In this document: positions 16,742-25,332 of the stretch, piece by piece
How the letters are laid out: every line of letters begins with the position of its first letter
How positions within the stretch are numbered: position 1 is the stretch's first letter
DNA from: Microbacterium sp. ProA8
GTDB taxonomy: Bacteria > Actinomycetota > Actinomycetes > Actinomycetales > Microbacteriaceae
Reading direction: 5' to 3'
Assembly (NCBI RefSeq): GCF_039905635.1
Contig: NZ_CP157000.1
Span: forward strand, 1,426,001-1,490,000
Length of the DNA: 64,000 bases
Made by a program: the position numbers and the translations under genes
Notes under the pieces: generated by a model
Databases searched by the model: none
The model's input: only the letters and a program-made list of their open reading frames with translations
What the model was told of the DNA's origin: nothing

Positions 16742-17953
16742 GTGTCTCGGCGGGCGGTGGTGTGGATCGCGTTCGCCCTCGTGCACGCCGTGGTGATCTG
16801 GCTCGGCTTCGCGGGCGATCACGCCGCCTCGTGGGACGTCGACCAGCTGTACCGGTGGTGGGCGGGGCGCGCACTCACGGGCGAGGCGGTCCTCGGCATC
16901 ACCGAGGACTGGATCTACCCGGCACTGGCGCTCGTGCCGATCGTCACGGTCGGCGCGCTCTCTCCGCTGCTCGACTACACGCTCGGCTGGGGCCTGCTCA
17001 TCACGGCCCTCGACGCTGCGGCGTTCGCGGTGCTCGTCGGTCGAGGGCGGTCTCGCGGTCGGATGCTCGCCGCATGGTTCTGGCTCGCCGCGATCCTGGC
17101 GCTCGGCGGTGTGGGCATGTTCCGCCTCGACGCCGTGACCGTGCCGCTCGCCGTCGCGGGCTCGCTCTGGCTCGTCGGTCGTCCGTGGCTCGGATCGGCG
17201 CTTCTGGCGGTGGCGACCTGGATCAAGGTGTGGCCGGCGGCGATCCTGGCGGCCGCGGTGATCGCCGTACGCCGGCGGCTGGCGATCCTCGGCGGCGCGG
17301 CGATCGTGTCAACCGCCGTCGCTGCCGCCGTCGTCATCGCCGGCGGCGGCGCCCATCTGCTCAGCTTCGTCGGCGACCAGACGTCGCGCGGGATTCAGAT
17401 CGAGGCGCCCGTCGGCACGGTGTACATGCTGCTGGCGGCGGCAGGACGGTCGGGCGCGGCGGTCGTGTACGACGCGGATCTGATCGCGTTCCAAGTGGCG
17501 GGCCCCGGCACGGAAGCGGTGATCGCGGCGATGACACCGCTGCTCATCGCCGGGATGCTGGCGATCGCCGCCGTCGGTGGCGTCAAGGCCTGGCTCGGAG
17601 CCACGTTCGTCGCGCTGTTCCCTCCGCTCGCCGCGGCGCTCGTGCTCGGTTTCATCGTGCTCAACAAGGTCGGGTCGCCGCAGTACATGACCTGGCTGAT
17701 CGCCCCGGTCGTGGTGGGTCTCGTCCTCGACCGGCGGCGCTGGCTGCGCCCGGCGGTGCTCACGGTGGTGATCCTCGCCCTCACGCAGCTGATCTTCCCG
17801 TTCTGGTACGACGCCATCCTCGTGCTGATGCCCGGCGCGGTCGCACTCCTCGTCGTTCGCAACGTGCTCCTCGTCGCGCTCTTCGTCTGGGTCGTGGTGC
17901 GTCTCGCGCGCGTCGGCGTGCACCGGCCGGCGCGATCGCGCGTGCCAGAGTAG
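16742..17953 (+). CDS. GT87/DUF2029-like polytopic membrane protein
   Basis: 403 aa with about ten hydrophobic segments. RLDAVTVPLAV near 126 and ATWIKVWPAAI near 158 match the conserved Asp and Lys-x-Trp/Pro features of GT-C enzymes of family 87 (PimE-like polyprenyl-phosphate mannosyltransferases). A role in adding mannose or another sugar to envelope lipids on the outer face is therefore plausible but unproven. GTG start, leaderless -10. No glycosylation genes are adjacent. A hairpin follows the stop. Confidence 0.7.
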   Translation: MSRRAVVWIAFALVHAVVIWLGFAGDHAASWDVDQLYRWWAGRALTGEAVLGITEDWIYPALALVPIVTVGALSPLLDYTLGWGLLITALDAAAFAVLVGRGRSRGRMLAAWFWLAAILALGGVGMFRLDAVTVPLAVAGSLWLVGRPWLGSALLAVATWIKVWPAAILAAAVIAVRRRLAILGGAAIVSTAVAAAVVIAGGGAHLLSFVGDQTSRGIQIEAPVGTVYMLLAAAGRSGAAVVYDADLIAFQVAGPGTEAVIAAMTPLLIAGMLAIAAVGGVKAWLGATFVALFPPLAAALVLGFIVLNKVGSPQYMTWLIAPVVVGLVLDRRRWLRPAVLTVVILALTQLIFPFWYDAILVLMPGAVALLVVRNVLLVALFVWVVVRLARVGVHRPARSRVPE

Positions 17954-17958
17954 ACGTC

Positions 17959-17980
17959 GGCGGCGGCATCCGTCGCCGCC
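17959..17980 (+). terminator. Short GC hairpin after the GT87-like gene
   Basis: GGCGGCG (17959-17965) pairs with CGCCGCC (17974-17980) starting six bases after the stop. It has no U-run, so it is only a weak terminator candidate. Confidence 0.4.
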
Positions 17981-18012
17981 CTGAAAGCCCCCTCGAGAAC
18001 CGGAGGTTCGCC

Positions 18013-18339
18013 ATGCTCGTCGCCTTCTCCGTCGCACCCAGCGGAACCGGCAACGCCGACGGATCGGTGCACGACGCCGTGGCCGCCGCGGTGCGGGTGG
18101 TCCGCGACAGCGGTCTGCCGCATCGCACGACCTCGATGTTCACCGAGATCGAAGGGGAGTGGGACGAGGTCTTCGACGTCGTCAAGCGCGCCACCGACGC
18201 CGTGGCGCCCTACGGCTCGCGGGTGTCGCTCGTGCTCAAGGCCGACATCCGCCCCGGGTACTCGGGCGAGCTCGACGGCAAGATCGAGCGCCTCGAAGCG
18301 GCGGTGGACCGGCAGCAGGCCGCAGGCGAGCTCGGCTGA
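18013..18339 (+). CDS. MTH1187/YkoF-type thiamine-binding family protein
   Basis: 108 aa from the ATG at 18013, which has GGAGG seven bases upstream. The single ferredoxin-like domain starts MLVAFSVAPSGTGN and carries the GLPHRTTSMFTEIEGEWDEV segment of the family formerly called DUF77. Members bind thiamine or related compounds as tetramers, and their cellular role is unclear. No TPP riboswitch is visible upstream. Much longer readings of this frame start far upstream inside other genes and are artefacts. Confidence 0.88.
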   Translation: MLVAFSVAPSGTGNADGSVHDAVAAAVRVVRDSGLPHRTTSMFTEIEGEWDEVFDVVKRATDAVAPYGSRVSLVLKADIRPGYSGELDGKIERLEAAVDRQQAAGELG

Positions 18340-18410
18340 CCGCCGGCGGCATCTCTCGGCGCCCGTGACGTCCGGTTCCGAATCGATTCGACAGCGGACG
18401 ATGCCGCCGC

Positions 18411-18422
18411 TAACGTGACGGG
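18411..18422 (+). promoter_or_regulatory. Leaderless promoter -10 element (TAACGT)
   Basis: TAACGT at 18411-18416 ends six bases before the GTG at 18423, with no Shine-Dalgarno in between. Confidence 0.45.
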
Positions 18423-19655
18423 GTGCCCTCCTCGAATCTGACGACTCCCGCGCTGTCGAAGAAGGCGGCGATGTGGGCGCTCCTCTCCCTCGCCGTGGGC
18501 AGCTTCGGCATCGGGATGACGGAATTCGTCGTCATGGGCCTGCTGCCGAACATCGCGGAGGACCTGCTGCCGTCGCTGTGGGCGACGCGGTCCGAAGACG
18601 CGATCGCGCAGGCCGGCTGGCTCATCTCGCTGTACGCGCTCGGCGTCGTGGTCGGTGCGCCGACGATCGCGGGCGCGGTGGCGAAGTATCCGCGTCATCG
18701 CGTCATGATCGGGCTCGCGCTGGCGCTCACGGTGTTCAACGCACTGACATTCCTCGCGCCGACGTTCGAATGGGTCGCGGCATCCCGCTTCCTCGCCGGA
18801 CTGCCGCACGGCGCGTACTTCGGCATCGGCGCTCTGGTCGCCGCCGAGGTGCTCGGCCCCGGCATGCGGGCGAAGGGCGTGGCGTTCGTCCTGACCGGCC
18901 TCACCGTCGCCAACGTGGTGGGCGTGCCGCTCGGCACCTACCTGGGGCAGCAGGTGGGCTGGCGCGCCGCGTTCATGGTGGTCGCGGCGATCTTCGCCGC
19001 GGCGACGATCCTCATCGCGTTCTTCGTGCCGGAGCACCCCGGCGACCCGAGCCGGACCATGCGTGCCGAGCTCAAGGTCTTCCGGATCGGGCAGGTGTGG
19101 CTCGCGCTCGGTGTCGGCGCGATCGGCTTCGGAGGCTTCTTCGCGGTCTACAGCTACGTGGCTCCGCTGGTGACCGAGGTCGCGGGCTCGCCCGAGTGGG
19201 TGGTGCCCATCGTGCTGGTGGTCATGGGCCTCGGTATGACCGTCGGAAACCTCGTCGGCGGACACCTGGCCGACGTCGACCTCAAGCGCACCCTGGTCGG
19301 CGGCCTCATGGGGCTCGCCGTCGTGCTGGCCCTCCTGGCCCTGACGGCGCCGTGGATCTGGGCTCTCGGGTTCTTCGTGTTCGCGACCGGTTTCGTCGCG
19401 TCGGCGCTCAGCCCGACGATCCAGACCCGTCTGATGGACGTCGCGCAGGACAACCAGTCGATCGCTGCGGCGCTCAACCATTCCGCGCTCAACATCGGCA
19501 ACAGCCTGGGCGCGTTCCTCGGCGGCGTCGTGATCGCCGCGGGCTGGGGCTTCATCGCGCCCGCGTGGGTGGGCGTGGCGCTCGCCGGTGCCGGTCTCGT
19601 GCTCGCCGTGGCGAGCATCGCGGCCGAGCGGCGCCGAGCCCTCGTCGCGGTCTGA
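18423..19655 (+). CDS. MFS transporter, DHA1-like (AraJ/YdhP type)
   Basis: 410 aa, twelve predicted membrane helices. GIGMTEFVVMGLLPNIAEDL in helix 1 and the FLAGLPHGAYFGIGALVAAE segment in helix 4 are diagnostic for the AraJ/NepI/YdhP sugar or drug efflux subgroup of DHA1. It exports small molecules by proton antiport; the substrate is not predictable. GTG start with a leaderless-type promoter. Monocistronic, with no regulator beside it. Confidence 0.88.
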   Translation: MPSSNLTTPALSKKAAMWALLSLAVGSFGIGMTEFVVMGLLPNIAEDLLPSLWATRSEDAIAQAGWLISLYALGVVVGAPTIAGAVAKYPRHRVMIGLALALTVFNALTFLAPTFEWVAASRFLAGLPHGAYFGIGALVAAEVLGPGMRAKGVAFVLTGLTVANVVGVPLGTYLGQQVGWRAAFMVVAAIFAAATILIAFFVPEHPGDPSRTMRAELKVFRIGQVWLALGVGAIGFGGFFAVYSYVAPLVTEVAGSPEWVVPIVLVVMGLGMTVGNLVGGHLADVDLKRTLVGGLMGLAVVLALLALTAPWIWALGFFVFATGFVASALSPTIQTRLMDVAQDNQSIAAALNHSALNIGNSLGAFLGGVVIAAGWGFIAPAWVGVALAGAGLVLAVASIAAERRRALVAV

Positions 19656-19695
19656 GGCCCCCGCCGGCCGCGCCCCTCGCAGCGAGCGTGCTGAG

Positions 19696-19707
19696 TAGAG
19701 TGAGCGG
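19696..19707 (+). promoter_or_regulatory. Leaderless promoter -10 element (TAGAGT)
   Basis: TAGAGT at 19696-19701 ends six bases before the ATG at 19708. Confidence 0.45.
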
Positions 19708-20484
19708 ATGCCGCAGCCGACGCCCGCCGACCGCGCGCTGCAGGCGCTGAACGACTCGATCGGCGGCGCCCGCACGCGTCGTCCCGCGGACGCGACCGAC
19801 CCCGCGATCCCCGTCGCCGCGACGGTGGTGCTGCTCCGCGACAGCAGTCGCGGGCTCGAGGTGCTCATGATCGAGCGGCCCGACCGCGGGTCCTTCGCCG
19901 GTGCCTGGGTGTTTCCGGGCGGCAAGCTCGAGGTCGACGACCGCGGCGCGGCGGACGAACCCGAAGAGGCGACCGCGCGGGCGGCGGCCGTGCGCGAGAC
20001 GCGCGAGGAGACCGGCCTCGCCGTCGACCCGGGCACGCTCGTGACGCTGTCGTGCTGGGACCCGCCGCCGGGACTGGCGCTGCGGATCCGCACCTGGTTC
20101 TTCGTGGCGCCGGCCGCGGTGGGCGTGCTCGCGCTGTCGCCCGACGAGGCGGTCGCGTCCGAGTGGGTGCGTCCTGCCGACGCGCTGGCACGGCACGGCC
20201 GCGGCGAGTTCACGCTCTACCCGCCGACGTGGGTGACGCTGCACGGCCTGGCCGGTCACTCCGACACGGCTTCGGTGCTCGGTGCCGCGCGGCTGGGCGG
20301 CGTCCAGCGCTTCGAGACGGTCGCGCACCGCGGCGGCGACGGACCCGTGCTGCTGTGGCAGGGGGACGACGAATGGGACCCGGATGCCGCGGCTGCGGCA
20401 TCCGGATCCCGTCATCGCCTCGAGATCGGCGCCCTTCCGTGGCGCTACGAGCGCACGGACGGAGCCGGCCTCAGGCGCCGATGA
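19708..20484 (+). CDS. Nudix hydrolase (NUDT7/19-like)
   Basis: 258 aa. The Nudix box is FPGGKLEVDDRG followed by AAVRETREETGL: the REUxEExGU core is intact, but there is an insertion between the Gly and Glu half, as in NUDT7/NUDT19 enzymes that cut CoA esters or nucleotide diphosphates. The C-terminal 100 residues are family-specific and may bind substrate. The 3' end overlaps the convergent peroxidase gene by 14 bases. Leaderless-type promoter. Substrate unknown. Confidence 0.87.
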   Translation: MPQPTPADRALQALNDSIGGARTRRPADATDPAIPVAATVVLLRDSSRGLEVLMIERPDRGSFAGAWVFPGGKLEVDDRGAADEPEEATARAAAVRETREETGLAVDPGTLVTLSCWDPPPGLALRIRTWFFVAPAAVGVLALSPDEAVASEWVRPADALARHGRGEFTLYPPTWVTLHGLAGHSDTASVLGAARLGGVQRFETVAHRGGDGPVLLWQGDDEWDPDAAAAASGSRHRLEIGALPWRYERTDGAGLRRR

Positions 20485-22126
20485 TGTCGGCGACCCGGAC
20501 GAGGTCGGCGAACGTGAACGCTCCGGGCGCGGCGCCCCGCGTCGGGATGAACGAGACGTTCAGCATCGAGAGCGCGTCACGGCGCAGCAGGGTGACGAAC
20601 GTGTCGGCCACGATCTTCGCCCCGAGGGGTCCCAGATGCTCGCCGCCCGTGGCGACCATCGCCTCGCGCAGCACGTAGTACCAGAGCGGGGTCTTCTCGA
20701 GGAGCAGGCCGTTCTGCTGCTGCAGCACCGCGATCTCGTCGGCGGGGAGCCCGTCGGTGAGCTGCGCCTCGCTGAGCACCGGCACCCCGAACGCCGCCGC
20801 CGTCGCCTGCCCGCTGGGCAGACCCAGCACGAGGCCGCGCAGCAGGTTGCGCGTCGCGAGGATGCTCATGAGCGCGTTGGTACCGCTGCCGTCGAGGTCC
20901 TCGAGTGCGCTGGCGAGGACGCTGTCGATCTTGCGCGCGTTGTTGAACACGGGAACGGCGAAGCCGGTCTCGAAGAACGCGTTGAAGTCGACGACCCAGT
21001 TCGAGCGGACCGGCAGGTGCGGTTCGTGGATGAACGCGAAGACGTCCGACATGGGCTTGTTGCGCAGCTCGAAGTTCAGCCAGTACTCGTCGCGGATCAT
21101 GCTGTGCCCGAACCGGTACGCGGCGACCGAGAACTCCACGGGCATCTGGAACGGGCTGTTCGGCTTCGCCTTGACGTTCGCCAGGGCGTCATCGACCGCA
21201 GCCTGACCGCAGATGCGCGGCAGGAAGTCGTGCAGCACGGCCCACTGATAGTGCAGCGTCGCCTCCCGCTTCGCCTCGACGAAGATGTCGCCGGTGAACC
21301 CGGAGGCGATCAAGTCGTCGACGATCGCGTTGTGGAAGCGCAGCATCGCGTGGTGCAGCTGCGACACGATGAGGTTCTCGTTGTTGCGCGGGTCGCCGAT
21401 GATCGCCGTGAGCGCCGAGGTGCGCGGCACGTCGAAGTCGGTGTGCGCGATGATGCCGTTGCCGCCGGACGCTCCGCCCGCGCCGCCCGGGCCGCTGGGC
21501 AGATTCGTGCCGAGCAGCATCCGGAACGCGGATGCCGGTTCCCCGGGCGCCGGCGCGGCGTAGAGGAACGCGTCGACCGCGGGACCCCGGCCGTAGACGC
21601 TGTCGAGATCGAGCATCGGCGAGCGCATGTTGTTGATGACGCTCGCGTCGACGAGAGCCGGTGCGTCCAGCGCCGACGACACGTCGAGGGTGATGTCGTG
21701 GTCGACGAACTGCCCGACGTAGGTGTACCCCGACGGTGTCGCCGAGTCCGCGGCGGTCTCGCGGCCGCTGTTCGCCATCAGGTCGCCGAGCTGGCTCAGC
21801 AGGGCGCGCGTGGCGTCGTCCAGCGGCAGCCGGCTGGCAGCGCGCACCTTGGCCTTCGTCATGTACCCGAACTTGTCGGCCGCCGACGAGAACACCTCGT
21901 GCGCGGGGAAGTACCCGAGCGAGAACTTCGCGCCGTGGAACCTCCCGTGCTCCGGTCGTACCGCCTCCAGCGACGAGCGGATGTCGACGGGAAGGCGCGG
22001 CGCCTGCCGCTTCTCGCCCGGCGACCTCTCGCGTGTGCCGTTCAGGCCGAGCTGCTCTCGCAGGAAGGGCTGCGCGGCGAAGGCGTCTTCGGGCGACTCG
22101 GCACCCGATCTGGTATCAGTGCTCAT
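20471..22126 (-). CDS. Animal-type haem peroxidase (peroxidase-cyclooxygenase superfamily)
   Basis: 551 aa. The distal histidine motif YVGQFVDHDITLD lies near residue 140, the LHHAMLRFHNAIVDDL helix near 260, a Y-x-W-AVLHDFLPRI segment near 305, and the proximal histidine region EFSVAAYRFGHSMIRDEYW near 345. There is no signal peptide, so it should be cytoplasmic unless exported by another route. Bacterial members (peroxicins and relatives) oxidise halides or organic substrates, and few have been studied. The ATG at 22126 has AGGAGGG upstream. Its 3' end overlaps the Nudix gene on the other strand. Confidence 0.88.
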   Translation of the reverse strand: MSTDTRSGAESPEDAFAAQPFLREQLGLNGTRERSPGEKRQAPRLPVDIRSSLEAVRPEHGRFHGAKFSLGYFPAHEVFSSAADKFGYMTKAKVRAASRLPLDDATRALLSQLGDLMANSGRETAADSATPSGYTYVGQFVDHDITLDVSSALDAPALVDASVINNMRSPMLDLDSVYGRGPAVDAFLYAAPAPGEPASAFRMLLGTNLPSGPGGAGGASGGNGIIAHTDFDVPRTSALTAIIGDPRNNENLIVSQLHHAMLRFHNAIVDDLIASGFTGDIFVEAKREATLHYQWAVLHDFLPRICGQAAVDDALANVKAKPNSPFQMPVEFSVAAYRFGHSMIRDEYWLNFELRNKPMSDVFAFIHEPHLPVRSNWVVDFNAFFETGFAVPVFNNARKIDSVLASALEDLDGSGTNALMSILATRNLLRGLVLGLPSGQATAAAFGVPVLSEAQLTDGLPADEIAVLQQQNGLLLEKTPLWYYVLREAMVATGGEHLGPLGAKIVADTFVTLLRRDALSMLNVSFIPTRGAAPGAFTFADLVRVADIIGA

Positions 22127-22195
22127 GATTCCCTCCTTGGGACATTGCCCAGTGGGAGGACCGCGTTGCGGGCGCTGATACCGCCGTGACGGGAT

Positions 22196-23401
22196 TCAGG
22201 ACTCGAGCAGGCGCCGCAGGTGCGCGCCCACGGCGTGCGTCTCGATGAGGAAGCCGTCGTGGCCGAAGTCGCTGGAGAGCACGACGGCGCGATCGCCGTC
22301 GAGCGTGTGACGGATGCCGCGCGCGATCCGGTGCTGTCCGTCGATGGGGAACAGCCGGTCGCTGTCGATGCCGAGCACGAGCGTCGTCGCGGTGACGCGG
22401 GCGAGGGCGTCCTCGACGCCGCCGCGGTCGCGGCCGACATCGTGCGAGTTCATCGCCTCGACGAGCGTGATGTAGGAGTTCGCGTCGAAGCGGCGCGTGA
22501 ACTTGTTGCCGTGGAAGTCGAGGTAGGACTCGACGGCGAAGCGCCCGCCGTGGCCGAGCGGGCTCACGCCGGACTGCCAGCTGCGCTGGAACCGCTGGTT
22601 GAGCTCGGTGGGGGAGCGATAGTTCAGCAGAGCCATGCGACGCGCCAGTGCCAGACCGCGGTTCGGGCCGTCGCCGTCGCCGGCGTCGTAGTACTCGCCG
22701 CCCTGGAAGCGCGGGTCGATCCGGATGGCCTCGAGCTGCACCGAGTTGAGCGCGACCTGGTCGGCGGTGTTCACCGGAGGCGACGACAGGATGCCGACAC
22801 GCGCCACGCGCTCCGGATCCATGACGGCCCACTCCAGCGCATGCATACCGCCCATGGAGCCGCCCACCACGGCCGCCCAGACGTCGATGCCGAGCGCATC
22901 GGCGAGCCGCCGCTGGGCCGAGACCTGGTCGCGGATCGTCAGGTAGGGGAAGCGCGAGGCCCACTCGTAGCCGTCGGGACCGATGGATGCCGGACCCGTC
23001 GATCCCTGGCATCCACCGAGCATGTTCGGGGCGATGACGAACCAGCGGTCCGTGTCGATGGGAGCGCCCGGGCCGACGATGTCGTCCCACCAGCCCGACG
23101 TCGGATGCCCCGCACCGGCCGGCCCGCGCAGGTGGCTGTCGCCGGTGAGGGCGTGGAGCACGAGCACGGCGTTGTCCCGCGCGGCGTTGAGCTCGCCCCA
23201 CGTCTCGTACGCGAGGCGATAGGCGGGAAGCTCGCGACCGCCCTCGGTGCGGAAAGAGCCGAACGCGGCGAAATGGCGCTCGCCGACCGGATCGCCGTCG
23301 CGCCAGGCGCCGGTCGCCGGCGGGCGGCCGAGCAGTAGCCGGGCATCGGCCTCCGTCACGGGTGCGCTCGGCACCGTGTCTTCGGAGGTCTGCCAGTCCA
23401 T
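22196..23401 (-). CDS. metX: Homoserine O-acetyltransferase
   Basis: 401 aa from the ATG at 23401. Alpha/beta hydrolase fold with the MetX marks: HALTGDSHLRG, the oxyanion GGCQGSTGP, the nucleophile elbow GGSMGGMHALEW, and the late DFGHDGFL histidine. It transfers acetyl (or succinyl) from CoA to homoserine, the first committed step to methionine. metY lies just upstream on the same strand, separated by a small gene on the other strand. The hexamer GAGAAT ends six bases before the start, suggesting a leaderless mRNA. Confidence 0.93.
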   Translation of the reverse strand: MDWQTSEDTVPSAPVTEADARLLLGRPPATGAWRDGDPVGERHFAAFGSFRTEGGRELPAYRLAYETWGELNAARDNAVLVLHALTGDSHLRGPAGAGHPTSGWWDDIVGPGAPIDTDRWFVIAPNMLGGCQGSTGPASIGPDGYEWASRFPYLTIRDQVSAQRRLADALGIDVWAAVVGGSMGGMHALEWAVMDPERVARVGILSSPPVNTADQVALNSVQLEAIRIDPRFQGGEYYDAGDGDGPNRGLALARRMALLNYRSPTELNQRFQRSWQSGVSPLGHGGRFAVESYLDFHGNKFTRRFDANSYITLVEAMNSHDVGRDRGGVEDALARVTATTLVLGIDSDRLFPIDGQHRIARGIRHTLDGDRAVVLSSDFGHDGFLIETHAVGAHLRRLLES

Positions 23402-23502
23402 CCGTCCATTCTCGCTTGCCGGTGGGGCGGCATACGGTCTGTTACGGGTGGGTGCAGGCCCGCCGACATCAGCCGTGCACCCGCGCATGCCAGAATGCGC
23501 GC

Positions 23503-23748
23503 ATGTCCAGCGCTGAGCCCTTCATGCCCGCCCACGAGCCTCGGGCACCGCTTCCTCCGCAGGAGCACGACATCGACCACGACGTCGACGTCCTCTTCGA
23601 TCCGGCCGGGCCCGGCGCCGGTGGCGGCGAGCCGGCAGAGCCGTGGCACACCGACGCCGCGGCGTCGCCGCTGCGGCGTCCGGTGCCGGGCGAGCACCTC
23701 ACGGCTGAGCAGCTCGCCGCCGACCTCGCCGCCGACCAGGCGGAATGA
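23503..23748 (+). CDS. Small acidic hypothetical protein
   Basis: 81 aa, rich in Pro, Asp, Glu and Ala, with no membrane segment, no cysteine and no domain I recognise. The ATG at 23503 follows CAGAAT by six bases, and a strong terminator hairpin begins three bases after the stop, so it behaves as a real, separately transcribed gene between metX and metY. Probably disordered. No function can be assigned. Confidence 0.6.
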   Translation: MSSAEPFMPAHEPRAPLPPQEHDIDHDVDVLFDPAGPGAGGGEPAEPWHTDAAASPLRRPVPGEHLTAEQLAADLAADQAE

Positions 23749-23750
23749 GT

Positions 23751-23789
23751 GATGCCGTGTCCCGACGCAGTGCGTCGGGACACGGCATC
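23751..23789. terminator. Strong bidirectional terminator hairpin
   Basis: A perfect 19-bp stem, 23751-23769 against 23771-23789 (GATGCCGTGTCCCGACGCA and its complement), lies between the small gene and the convergent metY. Both arms end in the GGATGCC-type motif. Confidence 0.75.
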
Positions 23790-23794
23790 CGCTC

Positions 23795-23814
23795 TTCGAC
23801 AGGCTCAGGGACCG
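23795..23814. repeat. REP-like half element
   Basis: TTCGACAGGCTCAGGGACCG is a single arm of the dispersed repeat also seen at 32189-32210 and 35218-35279. It lies between the terminator and the metY stop. Confidence 0.6.
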
Positions 23815-23830
23815 TCGAGGAGGAGGGCTG

Positions 23831-25153
23831 TCAGGCGCGAGCGGCCTCCGACACGCGCCGGGCCGCCGCGAGCGCCTGCTCGAGGTCGGCCTTGAGGTCG
23901 TCGATGTTCTCGAGGCCGACCGAGAGGCGCACGAGGCCCGGCGTCACACCGGTCGTGAGCTGCTGCTCGGGCGTGAGCTGCGAGTGTGTCGTCGACGCGG
24001 GGTGGATGACGAGCGAGCGCACGTCGCCGATGTTGGCCAGGTGGCTGAAGAGCGAGAGCGAGTTGACGAACTCGCGTCCCGCCTCGACACCGCCCTTGAG
24101 CTCGAACGACAGCACCGCGCCGACGCCCTTGGGCGCGTAGTTGTTGGCGGCGGCGTACCACGGCGAGGTCGGCAGGCCGGAGTAGTTGACCGACGCGACG
24201 TCGGCGTGGTTCTCGAGCCACTCCGCGATCTCCTGCGCGTTCTGCACGTGGCGCTCGACGCGCAGCGACAGCGTCTCGATGCCCTGGATGAGCAGCCAGG
24301 CGCTGTTCGGCGAGATCGCGGCACCGAGGTCGCGCAGCAGCTGGACGCGCGCCTTGATGATGTACGCGAGACCGTCGCCGACCGCCGCGGTGTACGACGC
24401 GCCGTGGTACGACGGGTCGGGAACCGTGAGGCCCGGGAACTTCTCGACGTTCTTCGACCACTCGAACGTGCCGCCGTCGACGATCACGCCGCCGATGGTG
24501 GTGCCGTGGCCGCCGAGGAACTTCGTCGCGGAGTGGACGATGATGTCGGCGCCGTGCTCGAACGGCTTGATGAGGTACGGGGTGGCGATCGTGTTGTCGA
24601 CGATGAGCGGCACGCCGTTCTCGTGCGCGACGTCGGCGACGGCGCGGATGTCGAGCACGTTGATCTTCGGGTTGCCGATGGTCTCGGCGAAGAAGAGCTT
24701 GGTGTTCGGCCGCACGGCGCGGCGCCACTCCTCGGGGTCGTCCTGGTTCTCGACGAACGTCGTCTCGATGCCGAGCTTGGCCAGCGTGTACTTGAAGAGG
24801 TTGTAGGTGCCGCCGTAGATCGAGCTCGACGACACGATGTGGTCGCCGGACTCCGCGATGTTGAGGACGGCGGAGGTGGCGGCCGCCTGGCCGCTCGCGA
24901 GCAGCAGCGCACCGGTGCCGCCCTCGAGTGCGGCGAGGCGCTCCTCGACGACGGCCTGCGTCGGGTTCTGGATGCGCGTGTAGATGTTGCCGAACTCCGC
25001 GAGCGCGAAGAGGTTCGCCGCGTGGTCGGCGTTGTCGAAGACGTACGACGTCGTCTGGTAGATCGGGGTCGCGCGAGCCTTCGTCACCGGGTCGGGCTGG
25101 GCGCCCGAGTGGATCTGCTTGGTCTCGAAACGCCAGTTCTCGGGTGCGGACAT
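23831..25153 (-). CDS. metY: O-acetylhomoserine sulfhydrylase
   Basis: 440 aa, PLP-dependent Cys/Met metabolism family. Visible marks are YTRIQNPTQAVVEERLAALEGG, the ASGQAA stretch, and the PLP-lysine region SATKFLGGHGTTIGG near residue 205. It joins O-acetylhomoserine with sulfide to give homocysteine, directly after MetX. The ATG at 25153 has an AGGAG ribosome site that can be hidden in a hairpin (25158-25186). A palindrome overlapping a TTGACA-like -35 suggests repression. Both are candidates for methionine control. Confidence 0.94.
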   Translation of the reverse strand: MSAPENWRFETKQIHSGAQPDPVTKARATPIYQTTSYVFDNADHAANLFALAEFGNIYTRIQNPTQAVVEERLAALEGGTGALLLASGQAAATSAVLNIAESGDHIVSSSSIYGGTYNLFKYTLAKLGIETTFVENQDDPEEWRRAVRPNTKLFFAETIGNPKINVLDIRAVADVAHENGVPLIVDNTIATPYLIKPFEHGADIIVHSATKFLGGHGTTIGGVIVDGGTFEWSKNVEKFPGLTVPDPSYHGASYTAAVGDGLAYIIKARVQLLRDLGAAISPNSAWLLIQGIETLSLRVERHVQNAQEIAEWLENHADVASVNYSGLPTSPWYAAANNYAPKGVGAVLSFELKGGVEAGREFVNSLSLFSHLANIGDVRSLVIHPASTTHSQLTPEQQLTTGVTPGLVRLSVGLENIDDLKADLEQALAAARRVSEAARA

Positions 25154-25157
25154 GGCT

Positions 25158-25186
25158 TGCTCCTGCGGGTTCGGATGCCGGGAGCA
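25158..25186 (-). promoter_or_regulatory. Hairpin sequestering the metY ribosome binding site
   Basis: On the metY mRNA, TGCTCC pairs with GGAGCA, and an inner CGG/CCG adds three pairs. The GGAG of the Shine-Dalgarno is in the stem. It could limit translation initiation. It does not match a SAM riboswitch class I know. Confidence 0.45.
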
Positions 25187-25224
25187 GGCGCCCCCAGCCG
25201 CGTTCGACAGTACGGACCGCGCCG

Positions 25225-25238
25225 TGTTGTCAACAACA
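25225..25238 (-). promoter_or_regulatory. Palindromic operator candidate in the metY promoter
   Basis: TGTTGT-CA-ACAACA is a perfect 6-2-6 palindrome. It overlaps TTGACA read on the minus strand, with TACTGT 15 bases downstream as a -10 candidate. A repressor bound here would block RNA polymerase. Confidence 0.45.
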
Positions 25239-25332
25239 TGCGGGAAATGTGACGTAACCTCCCCGCTTGCCTTCCCCACCCTCGCGAGCGAACGAGTGTG
25301 GGCGCAGGCACCCGGGTGGGTAGCGTGGAGGC

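Noticed and set aside
17954..18012. TPP riboswitch ahead of the thiamine-binding protein gene
   Set aside because: The gap is 59 bases, with a terminator-like hairpin and a plain Shine-Dalgarno and no CTGAGA thi-box.
16324..18339. A 671-codon frame ending in the thiamine-binding domain
   Set aside because: The upstream part is a shadow of two other genes, and the ATG at 18013 with GGAGG gives the usual family length.
25154..25280. SAM riboswitch upstream of metY
   Set aside because: No SAM-I, SAM-II or SAM-IV core could be recognised by eye. Only a ribosome-site hairpin and a palindrome are visible.
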